Program-made: the position numbers and the translations under genes
The notes under the pieces: model-generated
The model's input: the letters and a program-made list of their open reading frames with translations, nothing else
Database searches by the model: none
What the model was told of the DNA's origin: nothing
Source of the DNA: Phytophthora colocasiae
Lineage: Eukaryota; Oomycota; Peronosporomycetes; Peronosporales; Peronosporaceae
Length of the DNA stretch: 64,000 nt
Assembly (NCBI GenBank): GCA_018806915.1
Contig: JAGKQI010000095.1
Coordinates: 806,001-870,000 of the forward strand
Direction of reading: 5' to 3'
Shown here: in pieces, positions 39,184-49,600 of the stretch
Position numbering within the stretch: position 1 is the stretch's first letter
Layout: every line of letters begins with the position of its first letter

Positions 39184-40510
39184 GTGCTGGTGACAGGGAG
39201 CTCCGAGCCGAGGAGCCATCTTGGTGGCGAAATCGTACTCACCCTCCGGACGTCCAGACGAGAAGACGATGCCCGTAGCCTTGCACTCGAGCTCGATCTT
39301 GCCGTCCAGGTAGAAGTACCAGTAGAATCCGTAGTCGTAGTTCCCGACCGTCACGAAGAACGAGATGACAAGGCGCCGCTGACGACGGACAGTACCAGCA
39401 TTTGCGAATACATCCGTGTGCTTCCAAAGCGTACCGAAATCCTCCTCGTGGATGCAGATGGCATTTTTCAGTAGAACGGGGTTGCCAAAGTCGTCGGCAA
39501 TGGTAGCATCGAGGTACTGAATCTTTCCGAGGCAGTCGCACCCCAACACTAAGCAGTTAGCGAGACGACCGAATTGGTATTCACCGGCATCGAAGTAGTT
39601 CTGCCACTCGTGTGTAGGCTGTGGTTCTCCATAAGGTACAACCATCTCGGAGACGGCTGCACGGTTTAGAATCGGGCGTTTGGTTCCCTGGTCGTTGAAC
39701 GAGACGTCATGCAGCGTGGGTCCTTCTCGTCCGTTGAAGCCGATACGGACTTCCCAGTTCTGCCAGTTGAGCACGTGATTCTTGACTGTGAAGCTTGCAC
39801 CTTCAGGTTGCGTGATACGAAGCGGCTTCATATCCGTGCGGAGTGGCCCGGAAAGCTTTGGATCAAGATAGTCGCCCGAGTCCATCGGAATATGGTCGTA
39901 ACCAGTATCAACAAGGCGAATGACACGTTCACTGGTGAGATCGACATGAGCAACGACACCATCAATGGGGTGGGCGAACATTGAGTGCGTGTTCTCCGTC
40001 GCCAAGAAGCTCAAGACGCGAATCATTCGACAGCCAACTTCTTCCTCATAGCCGAACACACCTGCAGACAGCGGCACGCACGACACTTAAGTCGGTGATT
40101 CCTCTTTTTGCCAAAGCTGCGACGTATCCTGGATCGGCCTTGGTGATGGTCTCGGCAGCCACGTAGTCTTCGTCCAAGATGGGACCCCAGCCATCCGTGG
40201 CAGGGTTCAGCTGACGGTTGTGGATCACCTGGTGGGCTGGGATATCAACGATCATCTCACGTGCCACATTGCTGGTCTTGTCCAGTACCAGCACTCCGAT
40301 CTCTCGAGGGATTTCGTCACCAACTTGCCAGACACCCAGCGTCTTGTGGTCCGGTTCACGCAACATCACGTACGAGTAGCGGAAGTTGGGGCCTTCGTAG
40401 CCAGCCTCACCCACAATTTGCTTCATACTCTGCACCTCCGAGGCTGTAAGAGGGTCGAGCGGGTGCAGGACGACGTCCTTGAACTCGGGAGTGTTGGAGT
40501 GGGAACACAT

Positions 40511-40963
40511 TAGTGAAGTGCGCAATTGACGGAAGATCCGAAAGTGAGTCGTGTAGCGATGCTAAAGGTTTCAATAGGTAAGGAGAAGCGTCTTCTAGCT
40601 ACAGGCACTTCACCATGTTCCAGATACGATACCTTTTCGTGCTTGTTGAGCAGATTACCAGGTCATGAGCGGAGTCCCGTCATCCGCTTTCGCTTTGGTA
40701 CCGTTGACCTGGGAAGATCATAGGGCTTGGAAGTGGTGACTCGTTCAGCGTCATTGTTGAAGTGACTGCGTTCCGGTGATTGCCAGGCCACCGGAAGCGT
40801 ACCACAATCGAGCGGTGGACATGGACAGAAGCAAGAAGGACACTTTTTCATCAGTCGAAGGTGTCCATAGGCTCGACTAGCGCTGACGAAGGCCTCGTCA
40901 GCGTTACGAATTTTAACCAATAGGAAACATGATCAGATCTGATTCCAATTGCTAGGCTTGTAG
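40511..40963. other. Region between amine oxidase and folate gene
   Basis: No ORF here is supported by family resemblance; a 65-codon plus ORF (40526-40723) and an 85-codon minus ORF overlap each other and look like chance. The 5' exon(s) of the folate gene may lie here, since the first recognisable exon starts with an acceptor at 40963. Confidence 0.4.
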
Positions 40964-41307
40964 CCATTGCCTCCATCCGCGCGTGTGTATGCTGCGCTAG
41001 GAACGAACCTAGGTGCGTTATGTATGATATGATCTACCTGCTGGTTCTACCTCTAACCGTTCTACCTTTATTCTTTATCTCAAGGTGACAAGCTCACGAA
41101 TCTGGAGAATGCGCTGGCGATGTTGAGCCAAATGGTAGGGCCGGTAGAAGCGACCTCCCGACTCTACACTACGGCGCCTCAGTACGTGGAGGACCAACCT
41201 GCCTTCCTCAACCTCGTAGCCAGACTTTATACGGATCTCAAACCAAAGGAACTACTGGGGGCTTTTAAAACAATCGAAAGGGAGGTTGGACGTACTCCGT
41301 CGCTCAG

Positions 41308-41375
41308 GTGCGAAATTTGTCGAATGGTAGAACGGTAGAACATCTTACTGATGAATTGTTATACCGACTTTACAG
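41308..41375 (+). other. Intron in HPPK part
   Basis: GTGCGA to TTTACAG, 68 nt. Removal joins PSLR to WGPRLID, the conserved HPPK motif, in frame. Confidence 0.85.
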
Positions 41376-41524
41376 ATGGGGACCGAGACTTATTGACGTG
41401 GATATCCTGCTCTACGATGATTTAACCCTTAACACGGATACGGAAGAAGGACCTTTGATCGTCCCCCACGAACGGATTGCCGAGAGAGATTTTGTACTCG
41501 CTCCACTATGCGATTTGGCTCCAG

Positions 41525-41583
41525 GTAGAGTGTTCTACCCTTTCCAATTAGAAAATGGTAGAATCTAATTGATTTTACTGTAG
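41525..41583 (+). other. Intron between HPPK and DHPS parts
   Basis: GTAGAG to CTGTAG, 59 nt. Removal gives DLAPELVHPVLN, the normal end of HPPK. Confidence 0.85.
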
Positions 41584-42083
41584 AATTGGTGCATCCAGTG
41601 CTTAACAAGACCATACAGACGCTGTACGACACATTGAAAGCTGGTGAACAGCGGTATGTGCCTCCTGTGCCAATGCTTCCAGTCCATAAGAGCGAACCCT
41701 GGGCATTAGGCAGTAAAACGTTCATTATGGGCATTGTGAACGTCACTCCTGACAGTTTTAGTGATGGGGCGGAGCTGGAGACGGTGAATGCTGCCGTGCA
41801 TAAAGCATTAAAGATGGAGAAAGCTGGTGTGGATATTATCGACATTGGGGGCGAGTCAAGTCGTCCTGGAGCGGAGCCGGTGACGGAAGAAGAAGAACTG
41901 AAGCGCGTTCTACCTGTGATCCGTAGTATTCGTGAGAAGAGCAAAGTTGCTATCTCAATTGATACTACCAAGGCAGAGGTTGCACGTCAAGCGGTAGAAG
42001 CAGGAGCGAACATCATCAACGACATTTCTGCAGGTTTGAAAGACTCGGAAATGCTGAAAACTGTCGCGAAACTACGTGTTCCG

Positions 42084-42149
42084 GTAAGTTGAACACATCC
42101 AAATCTAATTCTACTCTTAGTTCTAACGTCAGTGGATACTGTTCTACAG
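42084..42149 (+). other. Intron in DHPS part
   Basis: GTAAGT to CTACAG, 66 nt, phase 0; joins KLRVP to IVLMHMRGTP. Confidence 0.9.
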
Positions 42150-42200
42150 ATTGTATTGATGCACATGCGAGGTACACCCAAGACAATGACTCAACTCAAG

Positions 42201-42261
42201 GTTAGTACTTCTTATAGTACTTTAGTAGTATTCCTATCTAACAATCCCATTTCTGTTGTAG
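42201..42261 (+). other. Intron in DHPS part
   Basis: GTTAGT to TTGTAG, 61 nt, phase 0; joins TMTQLK to KYEDV. Confidence 0.9.
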
Positions 42262-42437
42262 AAATACGAAGATGTTACTACTGAAGGTAGCGACGTACTT
42301 AACGAACGTGTAGAAGCTGCTGAGGCTGCTGGCATCTTCCGTTGGAACATCATCCTGGATCCAGGCATTGGATTCGCCAAAGCTCGTGTTCTTAACCTGC
42401 AGTTGTTGCGAAAGCTCTCCACTGTCAAAGAGACTTG

Positions 42438-42498
42438 TCATGGATTGCCACCTGGTAACGATTTATGAAAGAAATCGTTACCAGGTGGCAATCCATGA
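42438..42498. repeat. 27-bp perfect inverted repeat over a predicted splice donor
   Basis: Arms 42438-42464 and 42472-42498 are exact reverse complements with a 7-nt loop. The left arm contains the end of a DHPS exon and the GGTAAC donor candidate at 42454-42459. Confidence 0.97.
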
Positions 42499-42710
42499 GA
42501 GAGATCATACTAATCTCGTCTATTCAGGTGGGATCGTCTCGCAAAGGCTTCCTTGGTGAGACCTGTGGACGTCCAGAAGCGAAAGACCGTGCTTGGGGCA
42601 CCGCTGCTACATGTTACGCTGCTATCACAACAAGGAACTAACATTCTGCGCGTTCATGATTCAGCTGAGAAGAATGAACTACCCTCGCAAATAAGTTAGA
42701 CGTAGTTCTA

Positions 42711-43068
42711 CCTTCTGACTATTCCAGCTGAAGTACGACGATCGATCAAAACGGCATCCTGTTCCTACACCTGCAGTTTAGCACTGCATACACCCCAGGA
42801 ATATTAACAAGTCGCTTGAAGCGACTCGCTTTGGACCTTAAAGAACTCGCAACAGTTATCTTCTTTTTCTGCCTCCACTGCATTCTCGGGATAGCAAACA
42901 GAAATTCCATTATAGAAAGTGATGAAGTTGACCTGTGCTGTAGATGTCGAATTGGGAAGTGCCGTAGAACAGGATTGACTTCACTCCAATTAGGAGTTTC
43001 GTATTAATTAATACACGTGTACTCCAAGCGGTTGTGGCTTGCTGCAAGACAATGAACTTGCAGCTCGG
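42711..43068. other. Intergenic stretch between folate gene and right inverted arm
   Basis: No supported gene. Only short ORFs (about 60 codons) on both strands without family features. The inverted-repeat arm begins at about 43069. Confidence 0.5.
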
Positions 43069-43188
43069 TCGTACAACGCCATTTACTAGGATTATCAAGA
43101 CAAGGCACGAAAAGATAGAAATGACGTTGAGTCTCGATTACTGGTTTGTATTCGTTGTCAGCAACAACGCCAACGAGGATAGATGCTG

Positions 43189-45709
43189 TCAACGTGTCAA
43201 AACTGCGAAGTTACAGTCAATCTCAACTTCCAACTTCATGTGTTTGAAACGCGAACGCATTGCACCGAAATCGATGAATCCTCCGCTAGGTTCCTTCCTC
43301 TTCCTTATAATTTCTTCTGCAGCTTTTTTTTTATGTGCCTCGCTGCCAATGAGCACCGACATGAGGGCTGTTTTGTTAGCCGAATAAATTGGGACGAGAG
43401 GTGAACACGCTGGATGATAAGCCAATGTTCCATGAAATCGCTCGGTCTCATCTCGGGTCACGAGGAAGCAATCATGCGGCACAACATAGGTCTGAAGGTT
43501 TGATGGGGCAACACAATTCATAACCCCTCCCACCAAACGCGTGTTTTTCCCGAGAAATGTGGGGCGGTGTTTCCTCAGCTGGCGAAGATGCTCTTTTGCT
43601 GAGCTTGGCTGAAATGCTCCGAAGCGTCGTTTCCGCTGGTCGACAAAGACAATCAAGTCCCCAGAGAGAGCGTCCTTCAGAGCGAAGAAAATGTCGACCC
43701 CTTCTCCATCAACTCCATTCACAATGATGCTGCCACTCGACGTCCAGTCGTTTTTTTCGGATGGGTGGTTTTTTCGTGAAACGACTTTGGGGGTTGACAA
43801 ACCAAATTGTTCATTACATTGGAACACTCTTGACGGAGACAGTTTCACAGAGATGTCACAGATGTTATCGGCTATCAGCGCCCCTGGCAGAAGCTCTTCC
43901 AGCGTCACAGTCGAGCGCCCAAGCACCAGCAACGCATTGATCCTCACCGCATAGAAACAAGCACCGAATATCTCCCACGACTGCCACGGTTCACGGACGA
44001 ACAATTCTGAATCCACTAGTTTCTCCATGTCACTTAAAGCCGCTGTAAAACATTTTTCTGCCTTGCTTGTCATATCATCACTCGACGCGATACTCTGCAA
44101 CAGAGCGTAGGGAACCCGAACATCGCAATCTTTAGATTTAGATAGTGGTTTGAGCACGCATAACGAGGAATCTCGAAGTTTTGACCACTTGAATTTCTTA
44201 TCGAACTCGTCCTTGTTGTCGAACTTGTCGACCCGAGACGGCAAAGGCTGCCAAACGGACGAGCTGCTTGGTTTCCATTGAATCCATGTAAGCTTCGACG
44301 TACTTTGTCCAGACGTTCTCAAAGCACTTGCCGATACTTTCCAGCGTTATTGTACCTGGCTCCGAGCACATCTTCAAGTTCACTACATACTCGACAACCC
44401 ATCGTGGAACTCCTCCAAGAGCGAACAAGTGGTTTTGTACCTGATTATCTTGCAGATATCCAGCAAATTTTGCATTGCTCTCCACAAAGGTGACCACTTG
44501 CCCATGTGTCAAAAGAGTCATAGGGAGCCGCTCTGTCACGTAATACGACGAATTAGCAATTGAACCCGATGCAATGATGCCCAAATCTGTCCCTGCAAAC
44601 ATGGGCAGCACAACCAGACCCGACGACTTCTCACACAGGAAATCTGCTATAGCTTCCACGAGTTGGCGTAGTATTGATGTGCCGGTATTTACTCCAGGGG
44701 TACTTAGCCTCTCAATCTTTTGGTACTCATCGATGCCAAGATACAGGTACAATCTCTCTTGTCCTTGCACACTTTTGCGCAACTTGCGCTCAATGACGTT
44801 GATGGCCTTACTAAACCGCAGATTATCTCCATTAGAAGGCAGTCGCGCCTCAAACCAGTCGGCGAATGGAAGCGCGCAGTTTTGGTCAAGAAAAAAACGA
44901 TACAAAAGCCGCCACGAGAAAGACGCCTGGATAGGCATTGATCGCTCCACTGGTATCGGACTATATCCATTGAAGTACGGAACAATGAGACGAACAACGC
45001 TCTTGGGGTCCAATCTCATCTCTTGAAAAATCGTGTTACTTTCCTCCAGCATACGCGTTTTTCCCAAACCCGAAATTCCAGAACATACAGGTATAGGACG
45101 CTGTGTGCGATCTGATCCGATATCGCGACTAGCGTCGATAATTCTGTTGAAGCAATTCGCTGCGGTCTTAATTGCATCTTCTCTCCCAACCAATTGAAAC
45201 TGTAAACTTTCGGCACCCAAAATGTGAGGGTTTGACAATGTTTCTTCCTTGTTGGTCATCTCACTTTCCAAGAATGCGAGGATATCATCACATGAATTTA
45301 CATTCACAACACGCCCCATCGGTAATGTCACCCTGTTGCGCTCGATGTCTGTCCCCTCCGGAACCTCCACCAGCACGTGAATTTGCCGCGTTTCAGGCTG
45401 TGGCATTTCATTCGTCTCCAACACATCCCGAATCGAATAGGTCGAGTACAGATCTTCCTCTGTATCCACCAGTGATACCCTTTTGAAACCCGGTACAGGC
45501 TCTCCTTTTTGTATCGCATGAAGTTCCTTACTTGGTAGCCATCCTGCGCCCTTCTTCGCCAGAGAGAGCTGCAGCTCGTCCGCAGGAAACTGGTACATTT
45601 TCTTGTCCTTGATCTTCTTTTTCAGGTCCCCCACCGACTGGTCATCGCCAATATCCACGGGGAACGCGTTGCCCGCCACACCATCGATCACACAGAAAAA
45701 CTTCACCAT
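43189..45709 (-). pseudogene. Crinkler (CRN) effector, NTPase plus nuclease-like type, nearly intact right copy
   Basis: From the ATG at 45707-45709 a frame of 503 residues is open, then a one-base insertion near 44207 (relative to the left copy) shifts into a second frame open to the stop at 43189-43191; about 840 residues in all. Header: MVKFF start, LSLAK at residues 48-52 (variant of LFLAK), HVLV at 111-114. NTPase: P-loop GISGLGKT at 211-218 and Walker-B LGIDEYQ with Asp327 and Glu328. The C-terminal region (43760-43640) has VDIFFAL then IVFVDQRKRR, a nuclease-like pattern known in CRN proteins, followed by a conserved tail (DCFLVTRDETERFHG). CRN proteins are secreted and act inside plant cells, often in the nucleus. 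No separate signal peptide is obvious. A single base separates this copy from an intact gene, so a sequence error should be excluded. Confidence 0.88.
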
Positions 45710-45725
45710 CTTTCCTCGAGCCGGT

Positions 45726-45732
45726 GGAATGA
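45726..45732 (-). promoter_or_regulatory. Oomycete initiator-like element of right CRN copy
   Basis: TCATTCC on the minus strand, 16 bases before the start codon, as in the other CRN genes of the window. Confidence 0.45.
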
Positions 45733-46299
45733 AAGAGAAAAGAGGGAGAATTTCCGAGCGTATTTAAGCGGAGATGAAGGTGTGCCACATTGACTTCCAC
45801 CTCAATGAAAATAATAACGTTAAAAACTGCTGCTGCGAATATTCGTTAAGTACGTCACTGAAACGACCTTAGTCACTCTTCCGAAGTGGATACATTTGGT
45901 GTGCCACACACCGTGGTGACACGTGAGATGGCTCCTCTATTTAGGTTTCACTATTGATATCTTTTAGTTTGAATTGCAGACCAGGCTAACAAGTATCTAA
46001 TATATTCAGTCTTAACCCTTCTGCGGTGCAGGTGGGTATGTTTTTATTTAGGTACGAAAAATTGAAGGGCGCATAGAGGCCCTTTTAGAAAAAAACGTAC
46101 TTTAAAGAATTTCTACCAATAACTGCACTTTGTTTTCTTACGGCTACGGTTTTATAAACTACGACCTTTTTTATCGATGCGCAGCTTCATCATCCTGTCT
46201 GATCGTCTCTCTGCCGTTCATTTGGGATCCCCCCCCCCCTGCCCCCGCCAATAGAAAGGTAAGATATGTACATGGATTTATTATTAACATATTGGGCTA
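45733..46299. other. Non-coding spacer between right CRN copy and SANT-like gene
   Basis: Inverted copy of 10121-10685; includes a C tract near 46229 and the hairpin-forming GGTGTG segment near 45898-45912. No ORF. Confidence 0.7.
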
Positions 46300-46608
46300 A
46301 TGCGAACTACGTTCTCAGACGCAGAAGACAAGCTACTAGTGCAGATTGCTGCCCAATTCGAGGACGAAGGCCTGCGGGTTACATGGGCATATGTACCCCG
46401 GCAGATGCATGGGACGCGGACGTCTAAGGAGCTCCGGCTTCGGATGGAAAGTCTAAAGCGCACCTACGTCAAGATAGTAAGAGCCTTCCCGCGATGCTTC
46501 TTCGGAGAACAACACGCGCGTCGGCGCTACCGTCGTGTAGCTCCTTCCCGGTCGTTACTTGCAGGTGGCCCAAGGGCTCATTCACGAGAGGCAGCAAGAA
46601 TGGTGTGA
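46300..46608 (+). pseudogene. SANT/Myb-like domain protein, 3' part cut off by the tandem array (right copy)
   Basis: A 102-residue ORF, inverted twin of 9812-10120. It has TSKELRLR where the left copy has TSKKLRLR, and KRTYVK for KRTYGK. As on the left, the better continuation after FPRCFF is in another frame (46559 onward: VAQGLIHERQQEWCDAVL) and reads into the array at 46666. Being cut at the same base on both sides shows the array joined this gene before the duplication. Confidence 0.5.
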
Positions 46609-46665
46609 TGCGGTGCTACGTGTACTTGACGTTGTTCGTGTATGTGCTATAGGTGACGAGCTACG

Positions 46666-49600
46666 ATGTAACGGGGTTACACGGCACGGTGTGCCATGGC
46701 TACATTGGTGTGGTAGACACGGGCCGGAGGCACAAGTCACAGATCTGTGTATGACACATTGTATTCTCACACGTCACATATGTAGCCATTTGCTGGCAGT
46801 TAAGCTCAGAGCCACACATTGCATTTTGATTAGGATTTAGTATGCTAGATACTAAATCCGTTACATTTATGTACCCACATAAATGTATCCACGTGTGTCA
46901 CACACCAACGAGAAACATTCGTGTAACATCCCCGTTACACTCCCCCCCACCAAGATTCCAGATACCGTATCCTGAAAGTGTAAACACACGACGCGATTAT
47001 CGGCCGATGGCCACGGCACCTTGCCTTGAGTGGACGGCGCTGTCTCTCGTGCGCGTTTCACGCCTCCGTACGCGATGCCACTTGGCACACACTTGGGCCC
47101 AATGCTTACCAAGCATATGAGCCTACTGGCTCGAGTCAAGGGGCTCTACGGGCGTGGGAAGAAGGCCACAGGTGGCGTATCTATGATACTACTGGATCAG
47201 TGATTCACAGAGCAAGCCTTCCAGGCTACCAACGGTTCCACGAACCACACAGCAGTGGGACCCACTCGCATCAACGTTAATGTGACCCTCGGATGAGCAC
47301 TGTGTGCAGGGCTTGATGCCCAAGTTGCCCGTGAAGCAAGCGCAAGCGCCACTATGTGTCACTGTGTCTTGTGAATACACGTGCTCAGCACAGTCGTAGA
47401 CACGACAACGAGCACCAGACAGCTAATGTAACGGGGTTACACGGCACGGTGTGCCATGGCTACATTGGTGTGGTAGACACGGGCCGGAGGCACAAGTCAC
47501 AGATCTGTGTATGACACATTGTATTCTCACACGTCACATATGTAGCCATTTGCTGGCAGTTAAGCTCAGAGCCACACATTGCATTTTGATTAGGATTTAG
47601 TATGCTAGATACTAAATCCGTTACATTTATGTACCCACATAAATGTATCCACGTGTGTCACACACCAACGAGAAACATTCGTGTAACATCCCCGTTACAC
47701 CCCCCCCCCCACCAAGATTCCAGATACCGTATCCTGAAAGTGTAAACACACGACGCGATTATCGGCCGATGGCCACGGCACCTTGCCTTGAGTGGACGGC
47801 GCTGTCTCTCGTGCGCGTTTCACGCCTCCGTACGCGATGCCACTTGGCACACACTTGGGCCCAATGCTTACCAAGCATATGAGCCTACTGGCTCGAGTCA
47901 AGGGGCTCTACGGGCGTGGGAAGAAGGCCACAGGTGGCGTATCTATGATACTACTGGATCAGTGATTCACAGAGCAAGCCTTCCAGGCTACCAACGGTTC
48001 CACGAACCACACAGCAGTGGGACCCACTCGCATCAACGTTAATGTGACCCTCGGATGAGCACTGTGTGCAGGGCTTGATGCCCAAGTTGCCCGTGAAGCA
48101 AGCGCAAGCGCCACTATGTGTCACTGTGTCTTGTGAATACACGTGCTCAGCACAGTCGTAGACACGACAACGAGCACCAGACAGCTAATGTAACGGGGTT
48201 ACACGGCACGGTGTGCCATGGCTACATTGGTGTGGTAGACACGGGCCGGAGGCACAAGTCACAGATCTGTGTATGACACATTGTATTCTCACACGTCACA
48301 TATGTAGCCATTTGCTGGCAGTTAAGCTCAGAGCCACACATTGCATTTTGATTAGGATTTAGTATGCTAGATACTAAATCCGTTACATTTATGTACCCAC
48401 ATAAATGTATCCACGTGTGTCACACACCAACGAGAAACATTCGTGTAACATCCCCGTTACACTCCCCCCCCCCCACCAAGATTCCAGATACCGTATCCTG
48501 AAAGTGTAAACACACGACGCGATTATCGGCCGATGGCCACGGCACCTTGCCTTGAGTGGACGGCGCTGTCTCTCGTGCGCGTTTCACGCCTCCGTACGCG
48601 ATGCCACTTGGCACACACTTGGGCCCAATGCTTACCAAGCATATGAGCCTACTGGCTCGAGTCAAGGGGCTCTACGGGCGTGGGAAGAAGGCCACAGGTG
48701 GCGTATCTATGATACTACTGGATCAGTGATTCACAGAGCAAGCCTTCCAGGCTACCAACGGTTCCACGAACCACACAGCAGTGGGACCCACTCGCATCAA
48801 CGTTAATGTGACCCTCGGATGAGCACTGTGTGCAGGGCTTGATGCCCAAGTTGCCCGTGAAGCAAGCGCAAGCGCCACTATGTGTCACTGTGTCTTGTGA
48901 ATACACGTGCTCCAGCACAGTCGTAGACACGACAACGAGCACCAGACAGCTAATGTAACGGGGTTACACGGCACGGTGTGCCATGGCTACATTGGTGTGG
49001 TAGACACGGGCCGGAGGCACAAGTCACAGAATCTGTGTATGACACATTGTATTCTCACACGTCACATATGTAGCCATTTGCTGGCAGTTAAGCTCAGAGC
49101 CACACATTGCATTTTGATTAGGATTTAGTATGCTAGATACTAAATCCGTTACATTTATGTACCCACATAAATGTATCCACGTGTGTCACACACCAACGAG
49201 AAACATTCGTGTAACATCCCCGTTACACTCCCCCCCCACCAAGATTCCAGATACCGTATCCTGAAAGTGTAAACACACGACGCGATTATCGGCCGATGGC
49301 CACGGCACCTTGCCTTGAGTGGACGGCGCTGTCTCTCGTGCGCGTTTCACGCCTCCGTACGCGATGCCACTTGGCACACACTTGGGCCCAATGCTTACCA
49401 AGCATATGAGCCTACTGGCTCGAGTCAAGGGGCTCTACGGGCGTGGGAAGAAGGCCACAGGTGGCGTATCTATGATACTACTGGATCAGTGATTCACAGA
49501 GCAAGCCTTCCAGGCTACCAACGGTTCCACGAACCACACAGCAGTGGGACCCACTCGCATCAACGTTAATGTGACCCTCGGATGAGCACTGTGTGCAGGG

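Larger units (their letters stand above)
36305..40510 (-). pseudogene. Copper amine oxidase, interrupted by a MULE transposon and one frameshift
   Basis: Copper amine oxidases turn primary amines into aldehydes, ammonia and peroxide. The N-terminal part (40510-40070) has N2/N3-domain features; the frame changes near 40072, where two bases seem lost between VVRA and PLSAG. The catalytic part (about 40070-39193) carries the topaquinone site in VGNYDYGFYW near 39320 and the substrate-channel segment LGCDCLG. It is cut at APCHQH by the transposon and resumes at 36946 with HQHLFSARL, the copper-binding His pair. The third copper His is in THFPRVEDWPIMP near 36440. The reading ends at 36305. The 9-base target repeat GTGCTGGTG occurs on both sides (36938-36946 and 39184-39192). 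Without the insertion the protein would have normal family length. Confidence 0.93.
40964..42710 (+). pseudogene. HPPK-DHPS (pterin pyrophosphokinase-dihydropteroate synthase) folate-synthesis gene with small introns
   Basis: Encodes two consecutive steps of folate synthesis. HPPK: VYAALGTNLG at 40985-41012, then after an intron GDKLTNLENAL, TAPQYVEDQPAFLN and, across the intron 41308-41375, RWGPRLIDVDILLYDD. DHPS: MGIVNVTPDSFSDG near 41730, DIGGESSRPGA near 41840, NDISAG near 42020, then after introns MHMRGTPKTM (42150-42200) and LDPGIGFAK (42352-42380), and finally VGSSRKGFLG near 42528. Introns: 41013 to about 41090, 41308-41375, 41525-41583, 42084-42149, 42201-42261, and one near 42455-42527 whose donor lies in a 27-bp hairpin. 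With the simplest splice pair the last exon is out of frame, and a further one-base shift near 42635 cuts off the ending GTNILRVHDSAEK. The start was not found. A broken copy or sequence errors are both possible. Confidence 0.85.
43069..46665 (-). repeat. Right arm (unique part) of the large inverted duplication
   Basis: Reverse complement of 9755-13335 with very high identity and a small number of indels. Holds a CRN gene, the promoter spacer and a SANT-like gene fragment. The arm continues into the tandem array at 46666. Confidence 0.95.

Noticed and set aside
40526..40920. Possible dihydroneopterin aldolase exon before the HPPK exons
   Set aside because: The known trifunctional arrangement made me look, but no aldolase motif was found in any frame.
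13336..43068. Regional centromere with inverted flanks
   Set aside because: Layout is suggestive only; the centre is gene and transposon sequence and nothing specific for a centromere can be seen from sequence.
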